Origin: Taxillus chinensis | Lineage: Eukaryota; Streptophyta; Magnoliopsida; Santalales; Loranthaceae | Length of the DNA stretch: 64,000 bases | Assembly (NCBI GenBank): GCA_023512835.1 | Contig: CM042086.1 | Location: forward strand, 10,789,559 to 10,853,558 | Direction: 5' to 3' | In this document: piece by piece, positions 22,173-35,861 of the stretch | Numbering within the stretch: the stretch's first letter is position 1 | Layout of the letters: every line of letters starts with the position of its first letter | The notes under the pieces: generated by a model | The model's input: only the letters and a program-made list of their open reading frames with translations | Told to the model about the DNA's origin: nothing | The model's database searches: none | Translations under genes and position numbers: made by a program

Positions 22173-24551
22173 GTTGCCCCCCAAAGCCTCTTAGTTTGGC
22201 TTTACAGATAAGCAAATTATATTAGTATTCTCTTCATTCAAAAATTGAAATGCTTGGCATAGGATGATGTTTTATCTTGTAACAAAGAATAAGAAAAATG
22301 GCACCTAACATGTAAAGTTTTATTAAAATCGGGTATGCAGAAATGGCTGATGAAAGTGAGGATGAAGTTGGTGGTGAAACTTATGATAGTAAGCAGAGGA
22401 AAAGAGAAATGAAGCGGAAGGAACGGGAAGCACAACGGCAGGTGTTGTTTTTCAATCTTATTTTTTTCCTGCATTCTCAATATCTGTTTTATAATATATA
22501 TGTGTGTGTATTACTTTCTGGATTTCAGCTGTGATTTTTTTAAAATTCTGTTTGTGCGTAATATTAAATGTTGTTCTAAATTCTAATCTAGTGCAACTTA
22601 ATATATACCTAGCAAAAAAAGAGACTCTTGGAACTTTACCTTTTTATTTTGATACCCTTTTTAATCACAGATTTATGGGGGAAAATAAAAATAACATAAT
22701 ACAAGGGGGAAAACAAGTTTTTATTTTATTTTTCTTGTTTTTAAACAACTTGAAATGATAGTTCTTCCAGATGTAGATTTTTGATAGAATTGAAATTTTG
22801 TTGCCAAAGATGAGATTGAGAACACTCACAACAGCTGGAAGGAGATGTAGCTGAAGATGAAAAAATGAAAGGGCACCAAAGTACAAGATATAAAGTTTGT
22901 TTAACTGTATCTTATGTTTTACTTTTTATTTTCCTTGATAGCCAAATTATTTTTTTTTCCTCGTTTTGCATTTTCTTTATATTTTCCAAATTTTTGTGGA
23001 GACAATAAGAGTTTGAAATTAGAAGAATCATTTTGTAAAATTTAAGTAGTTCAACTCAACATTGAGAAACATTTGTTTAAATACATTTTGCTACAGTGCT
23101 TTAGTGCTAGCTACTGTCCTTGGATTTATGTACTGTCAGGAGTTTTTTGTACTAAGTTCTGCAAGGTTTTGAAGGCCGAACAAGCTGCACGTGACTCAAG
23201 ACAGACAAAACAAGATCGATATGCAGAAACAAGGAGGAGAAAGGATGAGGAGCGTGAAGCCCAAGAGCGGAAATTGGTGGGTTTAGTACTTTTTTTCTTT
23301 AATTGATTCTAAAAGTACATTTATTTTCTAATTTCGTGTGGAAAATATTCACTTTAAAGGAAGAGGAAGCCAATGCCAGAAAAGTTAAGGAAGAAGAAGC
23401 TGCTGCATTAGAGTTTGAATCATGGAAAGGAGAATTCTCGGTTGATGCTGAAGGGACAACAGAAAGTGATGTACAAGATGGAAGCAAGGGCTTGCTTTAT
23501 GATTTCGTGGAATACATTAAGGTAAATCCTTGCTTGTTCTGTTACTTCAGGATAGTCATGTCTCAATCCTGTGCTAGTTTTTCCTTGCTGTATATAATCA
23601 TGTGTTAGAAGTAATTCCGATTGATCATCATTATTTTTATTTTTTTTCCTCTTCGATATCAATTGAATTCAGTCTGCAGTATTTAATTGAATTTTAATAA
23701 AACTGCTATAACATTTCCGGAATATCATTGTGCCACCGGATGATAGCAATCTCTAAATTAACGGTGGTTCATGGTTGAGATGACATATCTTGGTATGATC
23801 TTGCAGAATCACAAGTGTGTCCCATTAGAAGATCTTGCTGCAGAATTTAAATTGAGGACTCAGGTATTCATTCATTCATTCTTGATCTATATTTGTTCTC
23901 TGTTATCTTTCCTGATATATGATCTATTATATTCAATAATTTGTGTTTTTCTTTTGGTAAAAGTTTTCAGCTGACACAGTAACTTATCAAAATTCTTACA
24001 AATTTCATTATCTGTCTTTTGGGCTGCATCTCAAGTTGTCCAAGGGTATATAATGGTTTGATAAGTTCGGACCCCATGGAGTTTTAAAAAGATACTTTGG
24101 CAGTGGCATGTACACTAACTCTATTATTGATATATAAAATTTCATGCAGGACTGTATTAATCGGATCTCGTCGCTGGAAAGTATGGGTATGTTCTTATTT
24201 TCATTTGAGCGAAATCTTTATGGTGTTTGATTAGGAGTGGCTGCTGCTAGCCGAAAGAATGTCTTATTTTGTGCCCTGTAGTGAATATTCTGATCTGAAT
24301 CAAAAGTGCAAACATTAAACGTGTTGTGTGTGTGTATTAATATAGGTCGCTTGTCTGGGGTGATGGACGACAGAGGAAAATACATATACATCTCATTGGA
24401 GGAAATGAAAGCTGTTGCAGATTACATAAAACGCAAGGGGAGGGTCAGTATCTCCCACCTTGCTGGCCAGTCCAACCAGTTCATCGATCTGGAGCCCAGA
24501 GCCCAGTTTGTTGATGAAAGCAGCAATGTAGAAGAGATGACAGTTGCGTGA
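21463..24551 (+). CDS. DDRGK1: DDRGK domain-containing protein 1 (UFBP1), UFMylation factor
   Basis: Exons 21463-21585, 21769-21880, 22341-22441, 23175-23276, 23360-23521, 23807-23863, 24150-24186 and 24346-24551 join in frame to 299 residues, the usual plant length. The family protein is anchored in the ER membrane, where it pairs with the UFL1 ligase to attach the ubiquitin-like protein UFM1 to ribosomal and ER proteins, supporting ER quality control. Residues 4-24 form a single hydrophobic anchor ([20 protein letters not shown]) followed by Lys-Arg-Arg. Residues about 45-78 are low-complexity and Ala/Ser-rich. Residues 80-165 are a highly charged Glu/Arg/Lys helix with [20 protein letters not shown]. 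The rest is the PCI/winged-helix DDRGK domain with [27 protein letters not shown] and the name-giving DDRGKYIYI at 239-247. All key landmarks are present and splice phases agree. The exon 4 acceptor could also be six or more bases earlier, but AG/GCC keeps the family reading. Confidence 0.96.
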
Positions 24552-25429
24552 TATTCTATCGCATTGACATATATACACACGTACCTTGTTAATTAAATTA
24601 TGGACTACATTTTCTTGGCCTTCATATCTGAAGAAAATGAAGTACGCTCTAATAGTTTGTTCCCCAAAATAATAATAATAACAATGGCAATGCACACAAA
24701 ATTGGTCGATAGATTCAATAACTCAAGGCCTGCTGCAGCCAGCCTAGTACTTCACCGGACCAATCCATATTGCTCATTCCTCATTACCTCCGGCGTTAGC
24801 CCCTCGCAAAGGTTGCAAATCCCACCCACCTCTATCCATATTTATCGCTGCAACGCCACCCTCAACAACTTCCGTCGGCTGCTCCACGAACTCTTCCTGC
24901 TATGTGCATGCTCTACGAGACACGCCACACTATCCCACAGCCACACCTCTACCTTCAACGACTAGCTAGTGAGGGAGAGACCGTGGATGTGCGCTGGAAT
25001 AGAGTAGTGGAGCTTGCACATGGCCTGGCCCTACGTACTGGAAGATGGGGTAGGAGCTAGGGAGATGGAAGGTAGTGGAGGTGACCAGCCGGGGATTGGG
25101 AGGTTGCAGCTGCGGGTGAGGACGGTGCGGAGGGCAGTGAGAAAAAGGCGTAGGTGTTGTTACACTGACGACCAGTGACCATGAACACTCAACTCCGGCA
25201 ATGCCATCATAGCCACCTTAGCTATTTTTTTAAAAAACTTTGGGAGAGTAATGCCACGTCACTATCCTTTTATTTCCATGATCACAAACAAGGTTAAAAT
25301 TTAATAAGAAAATTTATTTTAGCAAATTTTAGTTAGCTATTTTTTATAACATTAAGTTTAACAAATTGACCAACATATCATAAGAAACAATATTCCTTTT
25401 ATGTTTTGCAATGTTATTGATGTTCGAGA
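24552..25429. other. DDRGK1 3' flank and spacer
   Basis: After the DDRGK1 stop comes probable 3' UTR, then a GC-richer segment (24770-25200) with open frames on both strands (for example 24600-24965). None of these shows a recognisable domain or splice structure, so I do not call a gene. Confidence 0.4.
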
Positions 25430-26200
25430 GTCACTATTGAGGGCTGCAAAATGCATGTACCTTGCAAAAAAAATTGAAAGCTCCAGTAGTCCCTTGAAAC
25501 AACAAGCAACACATAGGGCTAGGGCTATGATAGAAAATATTTCTATGGATCTAAGTGTTGGTCGTTTCATTACATGTTAAAACTTGACCTGAGAAAATCT
25601 ATGATTCAATATCCTATAATTTCTTTAGTGGATGCTTCAGTAGGTAAGGTTCCTAAACCTATTTGCGTATCAAATTATGACCTATATAACTAATGTCTCG
25701 TATAAGGTTGTGGTTAATGGCTCAACCTATGATCATTTTTTAGGAAAAAAGAGATTTGAAATCAGGGAGATCCTTTATCTCCATATTTTTTTTATTCTGT
25801 GACATATATTTAGATTACTTAACTAGAAATTTCAAATCTCTAAAATAGGGTTCAAATTTCTTCCATCTTATGTCTTGTTAAGCTATCATATTTGGATTTT
25901 GTTGATGACCTTATGCTTTTTGCAATGGGAGACCATCACTCTATTTTGGGTTTACTATTTTTTGTGAAGTGTCTGGGCTTGCTAGTAATTCTAAGAAATT
26001 TACTTTATATGCTACTAGGATTGGATGCTAACACACTAGTTCATCTCTATGATAGGGTTTGTTTAGGGAGAATTTATTTCAAGTACTTGGAAGTCCCTAT
26101 GCCTTCCTTTTCATCTTAACGTTTTCCACTACTCGTCTTTGTCAAACAGACTCAATCTCCCTACATATAACCTCTCTTGGTAGAGAAAATTTTAACTAAT
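25430..26200 (+). mobile_element. Degenerate LINE reverse-transcriptase relic
   Basis: Pieces of a plant non-LTR reverse transcriptase can be read across shifting frames. Around 25690-25830 there is IMTYITNVSYKVVVNG followed by a GKRGL.SGDPLSPYLF-like stretch, then CDIYLDYLTRNFKSLK. Around 25880-25940 there is GFVDDLMLFAMGD, the catalytic FxDD box, and near 26080-26110 a FKYLEVPMPS segment matching the family's FRYLGVP. Several stop codons and frame changes interrupt it. Neither the endonuclease domain nor a poly(A) tail with target duplication was identified, so this is an old 5'-truncated or eroded copy. Confidence 0.75.
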
Positions 26201-27359
26201 CGCATTGATCTTCTTCAGAATGGTGATAGTATTAGCAAAAATTCCCAACCAAAGGCTTACCACACTTGTTAATTTGAAAGGTTTCTATAGCATTGGCTAG
26301 ACCAAATGTTGGACCTTGGCTATGGTTGTGTACTGCATATTGACATTGCAGAATGCTTTGATGTTTAATGCCAAACCTTTTGTTGCAGACAAGGCATTGA
26401 TAAGATTTTATTTGTTATACTAAGCTCATTTGACTCACTTGTTCTAAATTTTTGATCTAGCTTTTGAGGTATGTTCCGAGTATTTTCTTTTTCATTCAAT
26501 TTTTTGAACTTGTAAGTTTCGAGATATGCCCCTATATAATTATATAATTATATATATATATATAATTAATATAATTATATTTATTCAAAAAAAAAAGTCC
26601 AAAAAAAAGTAGTAGTAAATAAATCATCCATTCAAAATTGATTCACAATTGAAAAATATTGAATTAAATTATTTGAAGTTATCCATGAATAAATGAATGA
26701 ATATTAGTTTGAGGTTATCCTACAAGAAAGAAGTCATGAATATTAGTTTGAGGTTTAAGTTCCTACTGAAGTAACTTGTTTTTTAATCAAGTAGTTATAG
26801 CATATGTACTACCTTCATCAAAGATTAGTCTCAATACACTTAAGCTAGCTCAAATATCTCGATAACAGGGAAAAAACTGCCTTGGAATAAGATTTTTTTT
26901 AATTAACTGGGCAAGGATAAATGACTGTCACTTAAATTTGTGAACAATTACAAATTACTTGGGCACTGTCTGTAAGTGTGCCACGTAGCCAGTGCTATTT
27001 GGTCCAACGGGTTGGACCAGATAGGTGTGCCGTTTCCTTAATGTTTCTTGCTCATAATAAGTAAATACATCTTTATTCGTTCACTCAATCAGACAGTTTA
27101 AACTTCGGATTCATGTATCAGCTTACAGAGAGTATCATGGCATCAGAACATACAAACGGAGGTCAATCTCAAGAACCCACAATTGCTTCTGTTGCAAAGT
27201 TGGCAGGTCAGAGTGACGACGTATAAATGTTTATTGTCCAGCTAATATTCAAACGGGAGTGACTAATCATCTGTTCCACATCCTCCCATTATCACTTGTA
27301 TTTTCAGAAATGTATACATTGGTTAGAACATGTTATGTCTTCTTGGCCTGCAGTAAAAA
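26201..27359. other. Intergenic spacer after the LINE relic
   Basis: AT-rich sequence with TA-rich palindromic stretches near 26540-26580 and a 19-base direct repeat (TGAATATTAGTTTGAGGTT at 26698 and 26737). A 29-codon ATG frame at 27137 is too short to call. It presumably includes the 3' UTR of the minus-strand TBC gene. Confidence 0.4.
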
Positions 27360-30300
27360 TCATAACAAAAGATCAGAGGGGAACATAAAATAGATATTAT
27401 GACGGAAAACAAACAGGTTGGAGCTTTCAGCGATGAAACACCCTTCATCTGCCTGAAGCATCTGCAACCGAGTGAAGTTTTAAATTTTTATTCAAGAAGT
27501 TGTGGATGAATTCATCAGGGCATAAGGTACCTTTTTTAAATATTTCTTGTGAAGTTTCATTGCCCCGCTGCAAGCCTTTCTGGCATCAAGATTACCAGTA
27601 ACGTCATTCAATATCTGGAAACAGAAAAAAATATAGAATGAAAAGCAGTCATCAGAAATTGGTCACAGAGAGGTTGACCCGTCATGAAACTAACTCTTAT
27701 AAAAGATACAATCAGTAGGAGAAAGCGCATTTCTAGTACCCAGCAATTTCCAACTATAGTCCAATCTTTTCCCGGCATCAGTCGCAAATGGGGAAAAAAA
27801 ACTTTTCATGGGCACAAACACTACATTTATTCTGTCCCTTAATTGTGCATTGTGTCTATTGGTGTTTTCCCAACAATTAACTAAGGAACTGAGACATGAT
27901 TGGGCTGCAGTTGCAGAGATGACTTGGTAATGCAGCCCAATCACGATACCCCATATAGAAACATCAGTAGTAGTACAACAACAATGCCTCAGATAGATAA
28001 TTATCCGGAATTTATCTCTGTAGATGCCAATTTGTTTCTCTCGTGTTCCTATACTCCATGCTTCCTATCTTCCCTAATGAAAACATGCAACTTTGAATTT
28101 TAAAAAATTACAGATGAGATACTAATCAATCTCACCTTCACAACATCATCAAGGCCCCTAGCTTCTGTAAGTAGCTTAGAGCTCTTCTCTTTCAAGACAT
28201 TGGCCACAAGGAAAACAGATATGGGGAGGGGTGCTGCAGCATTCTTTGCTCTGAGGTTTTCCCTCTCAAACTTCCCACACTGATGAATTGACTTCGGCTT
28301 TCCTTTAGATCCCTCACCTTTGCTATCATATGAGTCAGCTTCTTCGTACAAAGAGAATAAGTCTGGGTCATATTCCAGAGCCCACATCATCTGTAAGCAG
28401 TTCATGAAACTGAAAATAAATATGATGTATCCAAGGGAATGCTAAATTTAACACTGAAGATCAGAATAAACAACTTGTATGAGACTGGTGTTTGAAATAT
28501 TTTGCTTTGTAAGTTTTCAATTTGACAGAAACAAGTCTAATGTGCCGGAGAACTCTTCCTCTTGTTATCTCAGTTTCTAGGAAACCACCAGTCTCTCTTA
28601 TTAGTTTAGTCAATTTTATCCACCTCTATCTAGTTCTGAATATTTTAGAATTGACAGAACCAAGTCCATCTAGACTGGAGAATGAAAAACCAATTTTAAC
28701 CACCTCCCTCTACATCTGCTTGGAAAATGAAAATCAATCGATCAAGGTGAAATGAACTGTACCTCCCAAAGGAACAATGAGTCACCAAAAGAGAATTCCC
28801 GACGAAACAAAACCATGAACATTCTGAAAGCAAACAAATAGTCACCTCCACCCAGGTGCTCTGTGCTCCAAAATTGGAAGACAAGGATAGCCGTATGATT
28901 TTGTTTTCTTGAACAATAACGTAAGAGATGTACAACAAAGAATTGACATTCCTAATGGAAAACTTAACCAAGTAAAGAAAGAATAAAAAAACTTATTAAT
29001 TAAATGATAAATGATGGAGAAAAGATGATACCCAAGTGCTGGTGAAGTTTTGGGTCAATTAGTTGAGTGATTGCAGCTAAATTAGTAAGCTGTGTCTCCA
29101 CCCCTACAGAGCTCTCAGTACATCTGAAATTTCCTCGCTTTAAAATATAACATAACAACGCATATCATAAGCTTCTGGAGATATTATGATAACTCAAAAG
29201 AATTATACAAAATATTATGATAACTCAAAAGACACATTGTTAAATAACTATATAGCTAATATACACAGCATTTATCCTATAAATTTACTGGTCCTATGTT
29301 ACCATGTAGAAGAAAGTTCCATGGGACGAAGATAAATAATTAAATGCATTCCAGACATGAAATGCAAGTATAAGCCCCATTCATGATTATGAATTCATAC
29401 AAAAGACAATGCACAAGCTTCCAAAAAGCATATGGCTCCACATCATTAAAATCAATTATTTCTATAATGGAAAAAATCAGTATCCTAAAGGGATATTGCA
29501 GGCAAACAAGTTTTTGACAGCATAATAATATTGTAATCAAGAGAATAAACCCTAATAAAGAAGGCATAAAATTTGAAGAAAACACAAGGTGCAATATGCT
29601 CATTACAAATCAAGTTTAGACATCACAAAATATATGCCATGAGTCTAGAAAAAGTGTACCAGTCTGCGCATCAAGCGTTCAAAGCACCAAAAGGCATCTG
29701 CTTCGTCTTCAAAAAGAATTATCATAGGGGAACAAAGATCACTCATGCCTGTTCACCATGGTCATGAAGAATTTAGAAGCAGTAATGTTGTCGCGCCTTA
29801 CACTAGCAGAAATTAACCAACTAGACTTAAAAATTACACAACAAATATATTTTGGTATTGTGCAAATAAAAATATAAAATCTAGCAAGCCCTAATATCTT
29901 GGGATTATGATTTAGCTTATCTTTGTTGTTTAAGATTAAGAGAAGCCTAAGTATATTAGATTTAAAGTCCTCATACTTTAAATTACAATAAAACCCTTGG
30001 TGTTGGCCAAGGTTGGCGCTAATATTCTTGTAGAGGATAAGTTAGGTGAGTGAGAATCACCAATAAAAAATGTCTAAACTTTAAATTACATAAAGAATTT
30101 CAGGAAAACTTGGATACAAAGACGGGGCCAGATCCAGAAACAACAAAAAGGAATCACTTCAACACCTTACAGCCATGTTGCTAATGCTTTGTAATACAAA
30201 CAAATTAAGGTGTGTGACCTTAAGAAAGTTTTAAGAACGCCCATAGATACTGCAGACAATGTTTCACAACCTACCATACTAATAAGTGCTAAGTTTTTCA

Positions 30301-33300
30301 TCTGAGGATTCTTCTGCAAATTGAGGATTTATTCATGGTTCCTTGCCGATAGGGTATGGAAAGAGCAACAAGTGGAAAAACAAAGGAATTTTAATTATTT
30401 ATGTATACAGATAAACTCAACTCAAAGGATTACGATTGCCCACCTTGACAGTAGCCAACATCTTTATCTATCCACGCATAAACAGCTAGAATGTCCCAAA
30501 GTTTAGATAGATTTTCCTGCTTCTCATAAAACTTCAATGTCCTGTCAGTGCGAACCACATCGAGGCCTATCATAAATGTTCAGCCAAGCATAAAGAGTTA
30601 AAACAATTTAAGATCATTATGCCAGCAATTCAAATTATGAAAGATTAGGTATTAATAGGTTAACACAAAAGATATAAAAATTAGTGGACTATACTTTGCT
30701 TCATATTTATACAAGAAAAGGGCAAGGAAAAAGAAGCAAAGAAGTGCTAAACCTTAGCAATACAAAACTTATAATTAGGACTAAAAAGTGATTTCTGAAC
30801 ATCCCTAAATACATTTCATATTCGTTCTTTGTACAAGATACACCAAGGAGTGCAGTATCATTCAAAACAATTTACATGATGGATAACACAACACAAGACA
30901 ATTAGACTGCATTGGCAAAACCAACAAATTAGGAGCAAATTATAGGCACAAACAAATACAAATAAGCATCTGACCAAAAAAATTCAAATAGTACTAACCT
31001 ATTTGATGTAAAGTAAGTTTCCACTGGATTATCTTTTTGTCAGGAGGAGCATGACTAGTAGGGTTCTTTCCAGGATGTGCCTCCATAAGCACTAGAGGGT
31101 CTAGAATGGGTTCCCCATTTTCAGTGATAACTGGCGCTGTGATATACTTACCACTTCCAATAACAGGAAACATGTGACGACACTCTTCTTTCCACTTGGC
31201 ATAATGCCTCCTGAAGGAATAAAAACTTGCAAAATTTAACAAATGATATTCCAATCTTTATCTAGAGAAAAAGGCCTGGACTTGGATTCGTATATATTGG
31301 ACCAGAAAATGACACAATAAAATAAATCACGATGTTTCAACATGGGGCCACAGACTTTGGTTTGACCAAAGTCTCCAGACCACACTGCCTGAACTCATCT
31401 TGAAACTTAAAATGTGCTCTCATATATTCAAAACCTCCAAATATAGGAAAAGAAAAAGTCTTAATGCATGCAAGGTGCCTACCCATTGCGCACTTGGCAC
31501 TGTGCTATAGGTGGAGTGGTCATGTTTTTTTTTAAATCACCTTACCTGGGTGCCACGTGTAATTAGTACGCAAGCATACAACATCTGCATGTAGCATACT
31601 TCAAGGTGGAAAAGCCCATCAAATCAATAAAATCCCAAGCTTATTCTATGCCATCTACTTTCTATAAGCTAGATGATGTGAAGCCTGATGTACAAAGTAA
31701 CAAATATTCAAACTAAGAATAACACGAATCTTAAAGTGGACCTGCGACTTTGCCGCAGCTGCTCTCGTTCATCAAATGTACTCTTAGCATCATAACAACC
31801 CAGAAGAAATTCCCAAACTTCTCCTCTAATTGTTGGATGGATCCCCTAAACCATTCAAACAGGCATATACTTAATCATAGACCCTCATTGTATAGACAAC
31901 CTTATATAAGAAAACACAGATAAAACATAGAGGATAAGCCTAAAGGCACACACAAAGCACATTTGTTGTTATAATTGTCAATAAATCATCCAAATTCATG
32001 TTAAAGGAATAATGCCTCATCTTATGATATAAATACTGTACTGAGTAGAGTTTGGTGATCAGTCTTCCGTCCCAAAGATTAAGCAATAGACAAAAAAGGA
32101 GATTCCGACAGTAAGACTTCTTTATAGATTCTGTATTCATCATTTACATGATACATAAAATATGGGGGGCAAAGCGAACAAGGAATGAAAAACCCTGCAG
32201 ATTCATCTGTCATGAATCAGGTAAAAACAAAAGTCAAACAACTTTTTTAGTTTGTTTTAAGTCTAACAGGATTGATATTCAACAGATAACTTCATACGAT
32301 GGTCAATGTCTTATAGACACGCTTAGTGATAATATTTGAGACATAAACATGAACCTACCGCACGTTGAATCCGATCTAGTGTCCTGCCTATATCGACATA
32401 GCCTTCTGAAGTAAATGCAGCATGCCATCTTCTTGCACTTAGAGTTTTACCGGCCTGTGCACAAGAAAATTGCACAAATTAGTTATCCAAACTTCTACCG
32501 TAGAACTGCTACAGTGACACCTCAACTAGAGTCTGGGACACATTTTGTCAACCAAATTACATGAAAATGAACTTCTGGTGATGTGAAGAAAGTTTACTTA
32601 AAATCTTAACTCCCTATGAGGAGTTTTCTCTTGTCTGTGTGTTTAAGCAGTGGGAACAATAAAAAACTAATCCAGATCAGGAAATTTAGCCATCAATGAG
32701 TGCCAGCAGCATTGAGATTACTTTCACTAAGGAGAGTATCTGCTCAAACGAAAAGCCAAACACAGATTTCTCATTCTTAGCTGAGTTTGGAAAGCATTGA
32801 AAAAGTGTAAAACCTAAAAATACAATCAATTTCCTTCACTCTCCTTTAATGCAGTTGAGAGGTATGACTATCAACTATTGCCTTCGGCCTCCCTTGCACC
32901 GAAAATATGTCTCCAATGCAATCACATCATAGCGGAAGTTCATGGTCCCAACACCAGCATGGAAGAATACAATGATCGTCAACCAAAAGCCGACCCATCA
33001 TTATTCAAAGCAAACAGCCCTCAAAGGAATATTTGATATATAACCACAGGACAACCCAATTGATATATTTGAGGACATTCTCCCCAGTCCCCACAAAGGA
33101 AAAAAAAATGGTATTACATAGATAAAAGGCATTGGCACAACCGAGTGAAACGGAGCCCCATCGCTGCATACCCAAAATTTGTTTATATAATTTTTTTACA
33201 AGAAGAAGGGTATAAGAAATATAATGCAATTCAAACATAATAAAATCTCAGGGGACCAGAGATTGAAAACAAGAATGAGAGACTGAAGTACCTTGATTTT

Positions 33301-33381
33301 GAATCGCGTAGGGGGAACATCAGTGCACTCGGGGCGCACCTCATAGAAAGAATCTGTGGGAAGTCCAGGGCCTCTCCACAT
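27360..33381 (-). CDS. TBC-domain Rab GTPase-activating protein
   Basis: Eleven exons on the minus strand: 33381-33292, 32454-32359, 31845-31742, 31210-30999, 30566-30444, 29748-29660, 29137-29032, 28860-28763, 28390-28136, 27614-27531, 27461-27360. All phases agree and give 452 residues. TBC proteins stimulate GTP hydrolysis by Rab GTPases and so end membrane-trafficking steps. The dual-finger signature is complete: RGEVWEFLLG, the arginine-finger motif I167-GL-D170-VV-R173 followed by TDRTL, and the glutamine-finger motif Y206-C-Q208-G. Family landmarks follow: DAFWCFERLMRRLRGNFRC, GVETQL.NLA, GGGDYLFAFRM, RREFSFGDSL, MMWALEYDPDLF. The N-terminus MWRGPGLPTDSFYEVRPECTDVP matches plant relatives, which fixes the start at 33381; the frame is closed just upstream. 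The last exon is less certain: reading through the donor at 27530 would instead end 13 codons later. Confidence 0.93.
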
Positions 33382-33802
33382 AATACTTGTAACACCAAGA
33401 GCAGCTCTCTCAAGAGACACCCAAAATCAAAACCAGAACCAAAAAACTAATAAATGCTTCAAAACCCAGAAAGCAGGAACAAATCCCCGACCAAGACGAT
33501 GTGTAATCGAAGGTAGATTTAGAGGAGGGGTCCTCAAATCGAAAAAATAAATAAATGGGTTTTGTTATTTTAATTGTTCTTTTATGGGTTTCTTCCAAAC
33601 AAAAAAAAAAAAAACTTCTATGCGTTTGTGTAATGGTGGGTGAGGGCCATGCTGTGGGTGGGTGGGTGGGAGGGAGGGAGAGACTTTTTCCTGTCAGCGG
33701 TTCCAAATCCAAATGCTAGCTGGCCTCTTCTTCTCCGAGGCACACAACGAAGCAAAAACTGCCCTGTTTAATACTCAACACGACGACCCTCTCCTCCCCT
33801 CC

Positions 33803-33835
<33 letters not shown>

Positions 33836-34300
33836 GCTAGTTTCTCTCCCTAGGAAGCATTGCCCATTTGCTATTTTCATGTTTGTTCTTGGGTTTGGAA
33901 TTCCATTCTACTGGAGGGAAGCCGACAGACGCGTGGGATCGTGGGACTTGGTTTTCGGATTTCATGGTCGCCCCTGAGCATCGAAATTGGAGGAAAGAGT
34001 GCTGTTGTTCCCAAGCGCGAGTCAACTTGCGTGCATCTTACGCGCACAGCGGCCGTGAGACAGAGACACTTCAGAAAGACAAAAAAAGAAAAAAAAAATC
34101 TAATCCGACATAATAGGAATTTTATTAAATTATGGGGTAAAATTGTCTTTTTCATTACTTTGCCTCATAAATCCGCCTTAGCTTTATTTGTAAATGAAAA
34201 AAAATCATATTGCATTCGTGGTCGTTGACGCAAAAATATCATCATTTAAAGTTGGCTTGCGTTTCCCGGACATCGTTTGTTCGTTACACCAAATGTAATA
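33382..34300. other. Upstream region of the TBC gene
   Basis: It should hold the TBC leader and promoter. A perfect (CT)n run of 15 units (33805-33834) and a GGGTGGGT/GGGAGGGA G-rich patch (33657-33680) are visible, followed by GC-richer sequence to about 34070. Open frames here on both strands overlap one another and match no family. Confidence 0.4.
33805..33834. repeat. (CT)n microsatellite
   Basis: Fifteen uninterrupted CT units in the promoter-side region of the TBC gene. Confidence 0.9.
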
Positions 34301-35861
34301 TGATTTACAAGTTAAAGTATTTATTTGAAATTTTGAAAAAAGAAATCTAATATATTTTCATTTTCTATTTTTTTTAAATCTCTAATAATCCGACTTTTTT
34401 TTCTTCTCGATTTTCTAATAAAAAATATGAAACTATTTTATAGTTAATCATAATTTTTATTTTTATTTTAAAAATTTGACAACAAATAACTTCTAACTTT
34501 CCCTACACAAAATAAAAACCAAAAAGTTAAATCATGTATACAAGTTAACAAAAATATCACATAAAAGTAAATGATTAAAACTGTTGCCAAAAACACAAGA
34601 ATGAGTGATTATTACATGAACAGCGGATGAGGATTTTTGAACAATGCTATAGTTAATTTTTATTTTTATTTTTTATTTTAATAAATTAACAAAAAAATTA
34701 TTTCCGATAACTGAAGTTTTAACTTCCCCTGCCCAAAAACCAAAAAACCAAACAACATATACAAATTAACAAAAATGTTACATGTATAATATTATATAAT
34801 TTATTTTGTAAATTTATGAAAATAAACAATTACAAATTTTGATATTTAGCAAATTTGTCAACTTTTAAACATGAATAACAAAAAAGTTATAATATTAAAT
34901 AATAAAACTCAAATAGTAATTTTTTTTAACTTATGTTTATAATTCAAGAAATTTGTAATATAATGTTTTTTCCTTACGCTTGTTACATATATTAGTTATT
35001 TCCTTAATTTCTCCAAAACTATATTCGTGTAGCTTCTGATTTCATATTTGTAATGCATATTGAAAATTATTATTCATTCTTTTATTCTTTTTTAATTCCA
35101 TCAATTAAATAAAAAAGGCAATCAAACCACCATGATAAAAACTAATATAAGTTTAACTATAAAAAATATAAATATTATTTAAAACTAATAATGCAAATTA
35201 TTAAGGTATTATCGAATTCAAATTTTATAATTTAATGGGCATTATTTTTTACAAATTTTAATTAAATAAAATTGATCTCCAACAAAAATATTGCTATTAT
35301 TTATATTATGTAAAATATATATAGATTATAATTTATAACAAAATAATAATAAAACAATGGCACTAATTTAAATTTAAAATTGTGTGCGAATAGCTAAGCA
35401 GTATACTCAATATTGTTGACAATGAAACAATATTCACAACTATTTAATAATAAACATGAATAAACTTTTAACGGATAGATATCAGATGTTTTCATAAACT
35501 TTAATCTATCTAAAAACTCAAATCGCAAGATGTAGCATTCGTCAATAGTTAAGCAAAGCATAACCCAATAAATCAGGTGATCAATGATATATTAAAAACT
35601 GCCAGAACCCTCATTTGAAAAGTGTACATATTGCTTTGGTCCAGAATACAAGAAAACCAAACAAAAAAAAAAGGTGACATTAAGAAGCAGAAGCTCCACT
35701 TCTGTGCCTGTAAAATTCCCGCAGTCATGGTATACAAGAAAAATCCTTATATTCACACCATTCCTATCAATCCCACCAACACCCACAGGCTATATTTAAT
35801 CTTGATTTTCAGGCCCGAGGTACCCATGATGGCCAACAGTACACCGTTCTAATTCCAAATC
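34301..35861. other. Very AT-rich intergenic stretch with a diverged tandem duplication
   Basis: Mostly A and T with few open frames. Two related copies of about 140 bases start near 34436 and 34648 (both beginning TATAGTTAAT, continuing with TTTTATTTTTATTTTA, then CTTCCCCTGCCC- or CTTTCCCTACAC-like sequence and ACAAATTAACAAAAATGTTACAT-like sequence). No gene seen. Confidence 0.45.

Noticed and set aside
24600..24965. A 121-codon plus-strand frame after DDRGK1
   Set aside because: No family features; it begins within the DDRGK1 3' flank and its length is expected by chance in a GC-richer patch.
27137..27226. A 29-codon plus-strand frame beginning MASEHTNGG
   Set aside because: Too short and without splice or family support; possibly a leader remnant of an eroded element, but nothing confirms it.
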